64,000 bases of DNA from DTU015 sp964406505 (GTDB taxonomy: Bacteria; Bacillota; Sulfobacillia; Fermentithermobacillales; Fermentithermobacillaceae), in contig CAYORX010000007.1 of NCBI GenBank assembly GCA_964406505.1, forward strand, positions 1-64,000. Reading direction: 5' to 3'. Positions 35,443-42,803 of this stretch are shown here, piece after piece. Below the pieces are notes generated by a model. It ran no database searches. It had not been told where the DNA came from and saw only the letters and a list, made by a program, of their open reading frames with translations. A program made the translations under genes and the position numbers. Numbering within the stretch: position 1 is the first letter of the stretch; each line of letters opens with the position of its first letter.

Positions 35443-35451
35443 ATTATAGCA
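35443..35451 (-). promoter_or_regulatory. Extended -10 promoter of the ggt operon
   Basis: On the minus strand TGCTATAAT (35451-35443) is a perfect extended -10 element. No good -35 box is present 17 bases upstream, which extended -10 promoters tolerate. The leader to the ggt start is about 90 bases. Confidence 0.5.
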
Positions 35452-35553
35452 TTTACGAGTCTATTCAGTAATTTCTACAAATTAAAAGATAATCCTTTAC
35501 ACTACGTTTTGACATGTGATAACAAAGCAGGGGACAGTACGATTTGATAAATC

Positions 35554-36276
35554 TTAAGTTATATTTCGGGTTAGGTTTCGCCAAACTAAGTGGTTTTGAA
35601 TTTCGTCGGGACTTCCTTGACATTGTATCTGCCCGTGATCTAAAACAATAACCCGCGAAGCTAAAGCCTGCACTTCTGCAAAATCATGAGTAACTAATAC
35701 AGTGGTGGTTTGCTGCTCTTTTAAAATTTGTTTAAACTGCGCGACAAGGCCTTGCCGGGTAATTACATCGACAGAAGCAAAGGGTTCATCCAAAAATAAA
35801 ACTTCCGGTTCAAGTACGAAAGCCCTAGCTAGCGCAGTTCTTTGGGCTTCTCCACCCGACAATGTATAAGCGGGTTGGTCTGCCAAATGAATAAGCCCGA
35901 AACGTTCAAGCCATCCATCAATATAGCTTGCATTTCTTTTGATTTTTCTCAAAGATAACCCTAGTTTTACGTTTTCTTTTACAGTCCCTTCAAGCAAGAG
36001 TGGTTCTTGGAATACTACCGCCATCCGGCGTCTTACATCTAATACATTGACGCGGGTAACCTTTTCTTGCTTAAAAATTACACTCCCGCGTTGAGGAGGG
36101 TCTAGGCATGCCATAACAGAAATCAAAGTGCTTTTCCCCGCACCATTAGGTCCTATAACAGCTACAACTTCTCCCGGATTCACATACATTTCAAACACAT
36201 CAAGAATCTTCCGAGTCCCTTTCACTACTTCAACTTTGTGAATTCTAAGAACCGACGGTTTTTTCGCAAACCCCAT
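35554..36276 (-). CDS. tupC: Tungstate ABC transporter, ATP-binding protein
   Basis: A 240-residue ABC ATPase: Walker A GPNGAGKST near residue 44, signature LSGGEAQRTALARAF, Walker B VLFLDEPFASVD, and H-loop VLVTHD. It powers import by the TupB permease. It is the last gene of tupA-tupB-tupC, 46 bases after tupB. The closely spaced trio and the TupA sequence identify tungstate rather than molybdate as the likely ion. Confidence 0.9.
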   Translation of the reverse strand: MGFAKKPSVLRIHKVEVVKGTRKILDVFEMYVNPGEVVAVIGPNGAGKSTLISVMACLDPPQRGSVIFKQEKVTRVNVLDVRRRMAVVFQEPLLLEGTVKENVKLGLSLRKIKRNASYIDGWLERFGLIHLADQPAYTLSGGEAQRTALARAFVLEPEVLFLDEPFASVDVITRQGLVAQFKQILKEQQTTTVLVTHDFAEVQALASRVIVLDHGQIQCQGSPDEIQNHLVWRNLTRNIT

Positions 36277-36322
36277 CGCTTAAACCACCCCATGCATTTG
36301 CTGAAAAATAATGATTACACCA

Positions 36323-37021
36323 TTAAGCTTTTTGACGTTTTTGCTGCAATCGCGTAAGTAAAGCCGTAATTCCATAACTAAAAGCCACTAGTATGAACCC
36401 CAAAGCAATCGCAACATCAAAATCACCTTTCCTGATCTCTAACACAATAGACGTCGTCAAGACCCTAGTTTCATGAAGTATATTTCCTCCGACAGCCATT
36501 GAGGCACCGACCTCAGCAATTACCCTTCCAAGTCCGGCAATAATGGCTCCTAGCAATCCGAATCTGCATTCTTTAAGAAGTAACCACCAGAGCTGCAAAG
36601 GCGAGGCCCCTAGGGCAAGAATCTGTAACCTTAATTTGGGGTTTAACTGCTGAACAGCCGCCATTGTAAGGCCCGTAACAATAGGGGTAGCAATCAAGGC
36701 TTGAGCTATGATCATTGCAGCCGGTGTATACATTAACCTAAAAGTACCTAAAGGCCCGTTTCTCCATAAAAACAAACTAACCCAAAGACCTGCTACGGTA
36801 GGTGGAAGAGCCATCCCGGCATTTACGAACGAAATTACTACGTTTCTACCTCTGAAACGGCCTATTGCAAGGCAAAGTCCCAATGGAAGCCCGATCATGA
36901 CGCTTATCAATGTGGCAGACCCAGATACTTTTATAGTGAGAATTACAATTTCGACAATTGCGGGGTCTCCCTTCAGTATCAGCAATATAGCTTGTTTGAG
37001 TCCTCCCCAAAGAAATTTCAC
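36323..37021 (-). CDS. tupB: Tungstate ABC transporter, permease
   Basis: A 232-residue permease with five to six membrane helices. The EAA-type cytoplasmic loop, ALGASPLQLWWLLLKECRFGLLGAIIAGLGRVIAEVG in parts, is the ATPase contact. ALPPTVAGLWVSLFLW is shared with TupB/ModB-type proteins. The start is GTG with AAAGGAG upstream. A 117-base gap separates it from tupA. Confidence 0.9.
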   Translation of the reverse strand: MKFLWGGLKQAILLILKGDPAIVEIVILTIKVSGSATLISVMIGLPLGLCLAIGRFRGRNVVISFVNAGMALPPTVAGLWVSLFLWRNGPLGTFRLMYTPAAMIIAQALIATPIVTGLTMAAVQQLNPKLRLQILALGASPLQLWWLLLKECRFGLLGAIIAGLGRVIAEVGASMAVGGNILHETRVLTTSIVLEIRKGDFDVAIALGFILVAFSYGITALLTRLQQKRQKA

Positions 37022-37138
37022 TCGGTTTTCTCCTTTTACCTATGATTTCATAGCTTAAAATTACGATTTGCCCTAGCCCTTCACTTGAGATAAGAAAAAG
37101 CGATACGCCCACAAGTTCTAAAGCTAGGGCATTGTCAG

Positions 37139-37999
37139 TTAGTTAGGTTCCGATTTACCCGCATCGGGAACAAATAACGGTTCGCCAAATTTGTCAACAC
37201 CGAAATCGGCGATTATGTCTTGAACTTCTTCTGAAATCATAAACTCCACAAATGCTTGTGCACCGTCTGCATTAACCTTTTCAAATTTTTCCGGATTTAC
37301 TTGCATCACATGATAAATATTCAAAAGAATAAGATCTTTTTCAACTAATACTTCGAGGTCCAGGGTATCTTTAAGTGCAAGGTATGTACCTCTATCGGTA
37401 AATACGTACGCCTCTTTTTCAGACGCAATAGCTAAAGTGTCGCCCATCCCCGCACCTGCTTCAACATACCAGCTACCATCAGGCTCGATTTCCGCCGTTT
37501 TCCAGATTTCCAATTCTTTCTTATGGGTACCTGAATCGTCACCCCTCGATACGAAAGTAGATTGATTTTCAGCTATCTGGGCATAAGCAACCGCTGCAGA
37601 TGTTTGACCTTTTATACCCGCAGGATCGCTTTCAGGGCCGCAAATAATAAAATCGTTATGCATAACTAGCTGCCTATTTACAGCGTGACCACTTTCTACA
37701 ATTTCTTCTTCAGATGCAGGCGCGTGCGTTAAAAGTACATCAGCTTCACCTTCTTTTCCCAGAGCTAGTGCCGCACCGGTACCTACTGCTACTGTTTTTA
37801 CTTTATATCCTGTTTCTTCCTCAAAAATGGGAATTAACTTGTCAAGTAAGCCGCTGTCTTGAGTGCTCGTGGTTGTAGCTAATATCACTTCAGTGACCGA
37901 AGTCTCTTGAGGCTGGCAACCTACAATGGTCGTTACGATCGTAATTGCTAAAATTACCATAGAAAATAATTTAAGACTCTTTAGTTTTGATTTCATCAT
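37139..37999 (-). CDS. tupA: Tungstate ABC transporter, substrate-binding lipoprotein
   Basis: A 286-residue lipoprotein. A signal peptide ends in a lipobox at IVGC, so Cys28 should be lipidated and anchored outside the membrane. The mature part starts with ATTTSTQDSGLLDKLIP, the TupA hallmark in which Thr/Ser residues bind the oxyanion. ADVLLTHAPASEEEIVE, MHNDFIICGP, SRGDDSGTHKKE and YVFTDRGTYLAL are also typical. TupA has very high tungstate affinity in studied bacteria. Tungsten is used by aldehyde:ferredoxin oxidoreductases and some formate dehydrogenases, none of which is in this window. A structured leader lies upstream (38111-38340). Confidence 0.9.
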   Translation of the reverse strand: MMKSKLKSLKLFSMVILAITIVTTIVGCQPQETSVTEVILATTTSTQDSGLLDKLIPIFEEETGYKVKTVAVGTGAALALGKEGEADVLLTHAPASEEEIVESGHAVNRQLVMHNDFIICGPESDPAGIKGQTSAAVAYAQIAENQSTFVSRGDDSGTHKKELEIWKTAEIEPDGSWYVEAGAGMGDTLAIASEKEAYVFTDRGTYLALKDTLDLEVLVEKDLILLNIYHVMQVNPEKFEKVNADGAQAFVEFMISEEVQDIIADFGVDKFGEPLFVPDAGKSEPN

Positions 38000-38110
38000 T
38001 CACTACCCCCCAGGTGGTTTTCATCAACTTACCTAAACTGCGAAACTACGTTCACCTCCTGAATATTTGATTCAAGCGCCTACAAATCGATAGTTTGTAC
38101 AATTTCCCAC

Positions 38111-38140
38111 AAGATAAAATAAGCGCCTCCTCTGGCGTTT
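38111..38140 (-). terminator. Attenuator-like terminator in the tupA leader
   Basis: On the minus strand AAACGCC (38140-38134) and GGCGCTT (38127-38121) pair with one mismatch around a 6-base loop, followed by ATTTTATCTT. It lies about 110 bases before tupA, downstream of the structured RNA. Confidence 0.6.
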
Positions 38141-38340
38141 ATGATATTAATAGAGATCATGCGCATTGGCAGATCGCTTACCTTTCCAACCGTAATTACA
38201 GATGTACCGGCAAAGATCCCTATTTAATTACGGCTCCTTTCCAAAGGAGGGAGGCGGATCCGTTTGCAGATCAACCCTATCGGCTGTGGCCCATGAAGCA
38301 ACATAGCTTGTTAGGAACCAAAGCTCGGAGCACATATTCG
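38141..38340 (-). ncRNA. Structured leader of tupABC, candidate Moco/Tuco-like riboswitch
   Basis: On the minus strand the leader contains CTCCGAGC, a CCGCCTCCC ... GGAAAGGAG element (38258-38234) reminiscent of the molybdenum-cofactor RNA motif, and a 9-bp helix TAATTACGG/CCGTAATTA (on the plus strand 38225-38233 with 38190-38198). It ends in an intrinsic terminator before tupA. The layout is that of a riboswitch. Because it precedes tungstate transport genes, a tungsten-cofactor (Tuco) version of the motif is a good guess. I matched it from memory of the motif only, so the class is unproven. Confidence 0.5.
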
Positions 38341-38393
38341 ATTTGGAGCTATTTTAACATATAAATGTGAACTAAAAAACTTTTAGGTTTTAA

Positions 38394-38436
38394 TAAACAA
38401 AACGAACCCAGTCCAATTATAATATGGACCGAGTTC
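38394..38436 (-). terminator. Terminator of the T-box ABC transporter operon
   Basis: GAACCCAGTCCA (38404-38415) pairs with TGGACCGAGTTC (38425-38436) with two wobble pairs. On the minus strand it is followed by GTTTTGTTT. Confidence 0.85.
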
Positions 38437-38478
38437 ATTCTTCTGCTAATCAACCCTGTTTGCTTTTGGTCTATAGAC

Positions 38479-39294
38479 TTATTTGGCTGCAACCGTCGAA
38501 CTTGTTAACAACATACGATCATTTACATATCCTTTACCACTATGAGCCTCAAACAAACTAAGAACATCTTGTGGTGTCATTTGTCTTCTATCATCACCTT
38601 TGATGTTTTGTACGATCTGTCCTTCATGCATCATAATAGTCCTATTACCCATAGCTAAAGAATCAGCAATATTATGGGTAACCATTAAAGTCGTCAAACC
38701 TAAAGTCCTGACCAGTTTTTCTGTAAGTTCCAACACTTTTCTGCCGGTTTTAGGGTCTAACGACGCAGTGTGCTCATCTAATAGCAAAAGCCTAGGTTGA
38801 TTAAACACCGCCATCAGAAGCGTTAACGCTTGCCTTTGCCCCCCCGACAACAGACCTACGGGAGCCTTAAGCCGATTTTCTAGGTCCAATCCAAAACGAG
38901 ATAATTCTTTCTTCATACGAGTTTGTTGTTTTTCATCAATGGCTTTTCTAAATCCTCTGTTGTGTCCTCTACGGGCCGCAATTGACAAATTTTCTTCTAT
39001 TGTCATGGTAGCTGCAGTGCCCACCATAGGATCTTGGAATACGCGCCCGATAAACGCCGCTCTTTTGTAGCCAGGAACATCGGTAATATCCTTTCCATCT
39101 AAAAAAATTTTCCCATGCTCTAGAGAAAACACACCAGCTATAGCGTTTAGCATAGTAGACTTACCCGCCCCGTTGCTTCCGATTACGGTTACAAAATCTC
39201 CTGGTTTCAATGTTAGATCTAGGTCGTGTAAAACTCTTTTTTCATTGACGCTATCTTGATTAAAAATCTTAGTTATTCTCTTCAGCCGGAGCAT
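38479..39294 (-). CDS. ABC transporter ATP-binding protein (amino acid type)
   Basis: A 271-residue ATPase with Walker A GSNGAGKST near residue 38, signature LLSGGQRQALTLLMA, Walker B LLLLDEHTASLD and H-loop LMVTHN. It overlaps the permease gene by 26 bases and ends the operon of binding protein, permease and ATPase. The family matches the third component (TrpZ-like) of transporters with COG2984 binding proteins. The T-box upstream suggests the cargo is an amino acid, probably phenylalanine. Confidence 0.85.
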   Translation of the reverse strand: MLRLKRITKIFNQDSVNEKRVLHDLDLTLKPGDFVTVIGSNGAGKSTMLNAIAGVFSLEHGKIFLDGKDITDVPGYKRAAFIGRVFQDPMVGTAATMTIEENLSIAARRGHNRGFRKAIDEKQQTRMKKELSRFGLDLENRLKAPVGLLSGGQRQALTLLMAVFNQPRLLLLDEHTASLDPKTGRKVLELTEKLVRTLGLTTLMVTHNIADSLAMGNRTIMMHEGQIVQNIKGDDRRQMTPQDVLSLFEAHSGKGYVNDRMLLTSSTVAAK

Positions 39295-40183
39295 TCAACC
39301 ACCTTCTGACCCCGAAAGTTTTCCTTTTAAATCTAAACCTTGGTAAAGACAATGCAAAAATTACTAATACTGCAGTAACCAATTTTAAATCGGTTGTCTG
39401 AAGCCCCATTCTAAGGGCTAAGGAAATTACAATTCTATAAGTTAGGGAACCGCATATGACCGAAACTAAAGACCTTGGGATTGAACGAGGAGATATCAAA
39501 GTTTCTCCTATGATGACTGCTGCAAGACCTGATACTATGGTACCTACACCCATACCCATATCCGCAAAACCCTGCAGTTGCGCCACTGTCGCGCCTGATA
39601 AAGCAACCAATGCGTTTCCCAAAGACAGTCCAAGCACCTTCATCCGGTCTACATTAACTCCTTGGCTTTCAACCATAATCTCATTGTCACCTGTACCTCT
39701 AAGCGCTAAACCGATCTCTGTTCTGAAAAACCAACACAAGAACAGTATAATCGTTACGATTAAGATGATACCGAAACATACCCATCGGTATTGATTAGGC
39801 ACCCCTAAACCCAAAAGACCATTTGCCACCGTTTCGGCCCCTAATATAGGTAAGTTAGCTCTACCCATAATTCTTAAATTAACCGAATAAAGACCAGTCA
39901 TAGTTAAAATCCCAGCTAATAATGGTTCTATCCCAAACTTAGTATGCAAAACGCCTGTAATTAAGCCCGATAAAGCGCCGACGGCCGGGGCAAAGGCAAA
40001 ACCTAACCACGGACTGTAATTTTTGCTAATTAGCACCGCTACAACCGATGCCCCTAATGTGATACTGCCATCAACTGTTAGATCCGGAAAATCCAATACT
40101 TTATAAGTGATATGTACCCCTAGGGCCATCACTCCAAAAACTAAACCTAATTCCACCGCCCCTAATAAAACCCTAAAAGTCAA
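39269..40183 (-). CDS. ABC transporter permease (COG4120/TrpY-like)
   Basis: A 304-residue permease with about eight membrane helices. GVMALGVHITYKVLDFPDLTVDGSITLG (in parts) near the N-terminus and ALRGTGDNEIMVESQGVNVDRMKVLGL (in parts) are the usual marks of the permease partner of COG2984 binding proteins; the second contains the loop that meets the ATPase. The gene lies 18 bases after the binding protein gene. Confidence 0.85.
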   Translation of the reverse strand: MTFRVLLGAVELGLVFGVMALGVHITYKVLDFPDLTVDGSITLGASVVAVLISKNYSPWLGFAFAPAVGALSGLITGVLHTKFGIEPLLAGILTMTGLYSVNLRIMGRANLPILGAETVANGLLGLGVPNQYRWVCFGIILIVTIILFLCWFFRTEIGLALRGTGDNEIMVESQGVNVDRMKVLGLSLGNALVALSGATVAQLQGFADMGMGVGTIVSGLAAVIIGETLISPRSIPRSLVSVICGSLTYRIVISLALRMGLQTTDLKLVTAVLVIFALSLPRFRFKRKTFGVRRWLNAPAEENN

Positions 40184-40201
40184 CCAAATTCACCTCTGGT
40201 T

Positions 40202-41218
40202 TTACTCGGTTATAATTTCCACTGCTTTGTCCAATATTTCTTGTGGCACATCTACATTGACTAACTCTGCAACCTTCAGATTCACTATCACTGACACTTC
40301 ATCTTGAGTTTCTACAGGAATATTCGCGGGACTTTCTCCCTGAATAATTTTTAAAGCTTGTTTGCCGGTTTTCTCTCCAAGTTTGTAATAATCGACTCCG
40401 GCAGTTGCTAATCCACCTCTAGCTACAGAATCGCCCTCTCCTGGGAACAAAGGTATGTTCTCTTCATGACATACTTTTACAACACCCTCAAAAGCAGAAA
40501 CTACCGTGTTATCTGTCGGAACATATATGGCATCAACTCTACCTATTAAAGATTGTGCGGCTTGCAAAACCTCGCTAGAATTAGTCGGCGTCGCTTCTAT
40601 TACCGTAAGTTGGTTGTCTTCGGCGTATCGTTTCACTTCATCTACCTGTACTAAAGAGTTTTCTTCACCAGAATTATAAATAACGCCTAACGTTTCTATC
40701 TCGGGCACAATCGCTGTTGCCAACTCCAATTGAGTACTTATAGATACATAATCAGAGGTACCTGTTACGTTAGTATTTGGTTTGTCCATGCTTTCAACTA
40801 GCTTTGCTCCTACAGGATCAGTTACAGCAGTAATCAAAATAGGAGTTTCATCTGTTACGTTTGCCATTGCTTGAGCGGCAGGGGTAGCAATAGCTAGAAT
40901 CAGATTGAATTCATCTTCTGCAAACTGTTGCGCAATAGACCTGATAGTCGGCTGATCTCCTTCGCCATTTTTGATAACGACATCTAGTTGTTTTCCTTCT
41001 TCATACCCATTAGCCTTTAATACATCAAGAAAACCTTCCCGGGTAGCATCTAGCGATGGATGAGTTGCAAATTGAATGATTCCTATTCTTATCATTTCGG
41101 TTTCCGTAGCACTGCTTATCCCTTCCTGGGAAACGCAACCACTAAGGTAAGCTACCGACAAACTGATTACCATTAACACCGCCAATTTGACTTTCAGTTT
41201 AAGCAAATTCTGTTTCAT
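40202..41218 (-). CDS. ABC transporter substrate-binding lipoprotein (COG2984/TrpX-like)
   Basis: A 338-residue lipoprotein: a signal peptide ends in the lipobox LSGC (Cys28). The mature protein begins with IRIGIIQFATHPSLDATREGF, followed by TPAAQAMANVT, TAVTDPVGAKLV, GVIYNSGEENS, YVPTDNTVVSAFEGV and FPGEGDSVARGGLATAGVDYY (in parts), all hallmarks of the family that includes tryptophan and tyrosine transporters. A T-box with a UUC specifier controls the operon, so phenylalanine is the predicted ligand (inference from the RNA). The usual name trpX would therefore be misleading. Confidence 0.85.
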   Translation of the reverse strand: MKQNLLKLKVKLAVLMVISLSVAYLSGCVSQEGISSATETEMIRIGIIQFATHPSLDATREGFLDVLKANGYEEGKQLDVVIKNGEGDQPTIRSIAQQFAEDEFNLILAIATPAAQAMANVTDETPILITAVTDPVGAKLVESMDKPNTNVTGTSDYVSISTQLELATAIVPEIETLGVIYNSGEENSLVQVDEVKRYAEDNQLTVIEATPTNSSEVLQAAQSLIGRVDAIYVPTDNTVVSAFEGVVKVCHEENIPLFPGEGDSVARGGLATAGVDYYKLGEKTGKQALKIIQGESPANIPVETQDEVSVIVNLKVAELVNVDVPQEILDKAVEIITE

Positions 41219-41288
41219 GATGTTCCCCCTTATAATTTAGGAAAAATTTGTTTGAAACTTAATCTCCGTACTACGGCAGACTTTCGGC

Positions 41289-41325
41289 CAATAAAAAAAC
41301 TTCTCGTCCGTTAGGGACGAAAAGT
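41289..41325 (-). terminator. T-box terminator
   Basis: On the minus strand ACTTTTCGTCC (41325-41315) pairs with GGACGAGAAGT (41309-41299), one mismatch, followed by TTTTTTTATT. The 5' half follows the conserved T-box sequence, so it is mutually exclusive with the antiterminator. Confidence 0.9.
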
Positions 41326-41576
41326 CTGTTTTCGCGGTACCACCCTAGTTGGCAGACTAGCTGCCCGCTTTGTGAACAGTACGGGAGATTACTCCGATAC
41401 CTTTTCCTTTTAACGGCGGATTCCCGGCCAAGACTACTATGAATTCACCTTAGCAGTTTAGAAGGGAACTTCAGCTGGTTTCGTTTTAAATGTGCTTTCA
41501 GTCACGGCACTTTCTCCCTAGAAAACTAACCCAACTTACTTTCCTTCATCATTACTTTTGACAAAATTTTATCTTT
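41326..41576 (-). ncRNA. T-box riboswitch, predicted tRNA-Phe (UUC specifier)
   Basis: The conserved AGGGTGGTACCGCG is at 41346-41333 (minus). Stem I is recognisable: GAAGG pairs with CCTTC, then the AAAGTA side of the specifier loop, an upper helix AGTTGG/CCAGCT, and the distal GTGCCG...GAAAGCAC hairpin. The 3' side of the specifier loop reads GAAGTTC, placing the codon UUC (41468-41466) at the position held by GGC in the glyQS leader. The antiterminator bulge reads UGGU, matching a tRNA ending ACCA; bacterial tRNA-Trp ends GCCA and would need UGGC. Hence uncharged tRNA-Phe should switch on the transporter operon. Confidence 0.85.
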
Positions 41577-41581
41577 GACCT

Positions 41582-41610
41582 ATTGTAGTCGACTAATTCT
41601 TCATTGTCAA
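41582..41610 (-). promoter_or_regulatory. Promoter of the T-box operon
   Basis: On the minus strand a perfect TTGACA (41610-41605) and TACAAT (41587-41582) are 17 bases apart. Transcription should begin near 41575, at the start of the T-box leader. Confidence 0.8.
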
Positions 41611-41651
41611 TTTGTTTTAGAAAATTTATGTTGCACCTTACTTGTAAAACC

Positions 41652-42758
41652 TTAACTTTCGAAGCAGCAAAGTTCTTGATACAAAGCGCGATGATATCGA
41701 ACTTCTGTTATAAGTCCTATGTTCTTTCTATAAGATAAATGCTCTATCAATGAAACGGCATAATAAGCTTGGCGCAAAGATGTTCGATAATCTATCCCAA
41801 CATTTTTGAAATACTGTTGTAAAGCATGATCATAAATACCAGACGCATAATTTAATAATGGTTTGGGATTACCGCCCATCTTTTCTGATGAAAACAAACG
41901 AAATAAATCGTAGAAGAACACATATTCTCCATTATGTTCCCAATCTAAGACATGCCATGTTCTCCCATCATACAATATATTTTCCGAATGCAAATCTCCG
42001 TGACCAGGCATGAGTGGAATAGGTAATTCGACGATAGGCTCGAGCTTCCAACACAAATATTTGAAAAAATGATCTGGTATGTATTCACGCAGTGAGTCAT
42101 CTTTTAAGTAATCTTTGACAATTTTATACGAATATATCGTCACTTGCTCCAAAAACAACTTATATTGCTCAAACAGTTCATATATTACTTTTCCCACTTC
42201 ATCGGATTCCCAAACAGCCAACACCTTACCACATAAAAGGGGTTCAATACAAATATGCTCTGCATTGAATTTGATTCTAGTTTGTCGAGGAGCACTCAAC
42301 AAATTGCGCAATGTTTTATCGCCTGAAATACTACGCAAATATCCATCTTCATTTTTATATCTAGTCATCACCAAATTTTCTCGTAAATCAAATATCCTTA
42401 TATTATCTGCACTGCTCAAAAACAAAACAGTTCCTTTACCAAACTGCGTAATTGATTTTGGAGTACCGTCAGATTCTAGCAAGATTTTACTTCGTAAAAC
42501 GTTCTTAACGATAAACCTAAGTTTCCCTAAAACCCCGCCAGTAGCATCTTTTGTGTTTCCAAAATTACTTTGGATGTATCGTTTTGTTTGTAGATCGGAT
42601 TTATACGCTAGATTACCTAATATGATATATGTTCCTGGCTCTAAATATTGCGACATTTCTTTGACCAGGCGTTTAACTTTATTACGTCTGGACAGATAAT
42701 TTATTAAAGTTTTAAGTGCCCTAAATAGGAAATCCACATATTCTACCCCGCTTCCCAC
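41652..42758 (-). CDS. APH-like phosphotransferase/kinase of unknown substrate
   Basis: A 368-residue protein whose C-terminal half has the aminoglycoside phosphotransferase (protein-kinase-like) catalytic motif HGDLHSENILYDG followed by VLDWEHNGEYVFFYDLFRLF; the second is the usual metal-binding DxD-like site, here DWE. The N-terminal 180 residues are not recognised. Similar proteins act on lipids, sugars, choline or antibiotics. The weakly placed GTG start could be a few codons off. It follows the S9 peptidase gene by 45 bases and probably shares its transcript with lctP. No resistance role can be claimed. Confidence 0.6.
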   Translation of the reverse strand: MGSGVEYVDFLFRALKTLINYLSRRNKVKRLVKEMSQYLEPGTYIILGNLAYKSDLQTKRYIQSNFGNTKDATGGVLGKLRFIVKNVLRSKILLESDGTPKSITQFGKGTVLFLSSADNIRIFDLRENLVMTRYKNEDGYLRSISGDKTLRNLLSAPRQTRIKFNAEHICIEPLLCGKVLAVWESDEVGKVIYELFEQYKLFLEQVTIYSYKIVKDYLKDDSLREYIPDHFFKYLCWKLEPIVELPIPLMPGHGDLHSENILYDGRTWHVLDWEHNGEYVFFYDLFRLFSSEKMGGNPKPLLNYASGIYDHALQQYFKNVGIDYRTSLRQAYYAVSLIEHLSYRKNIGLITEVRYHRALYQELCCFES

Positions 42759-42803
42759 CCGTTAGATATTAAAATTGCTACGGTAAACTACTTTGTTCTT
42801 GCG

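Noticed and set aside
38095..38364. Plus-strand open frame of 89 codons opposite the tupA leader
   Set aside because: It covers the structured RNA and its terminator, has no recognisable domain or ribosome site, and is better explained as chance.
42115..42699. Plus-strand open frame of 194 codons opposite the APH-like gene
   Set aside because: The translation has no domain, while the minus strand carries clear HGDLHxxN and DWE kinase motifs.
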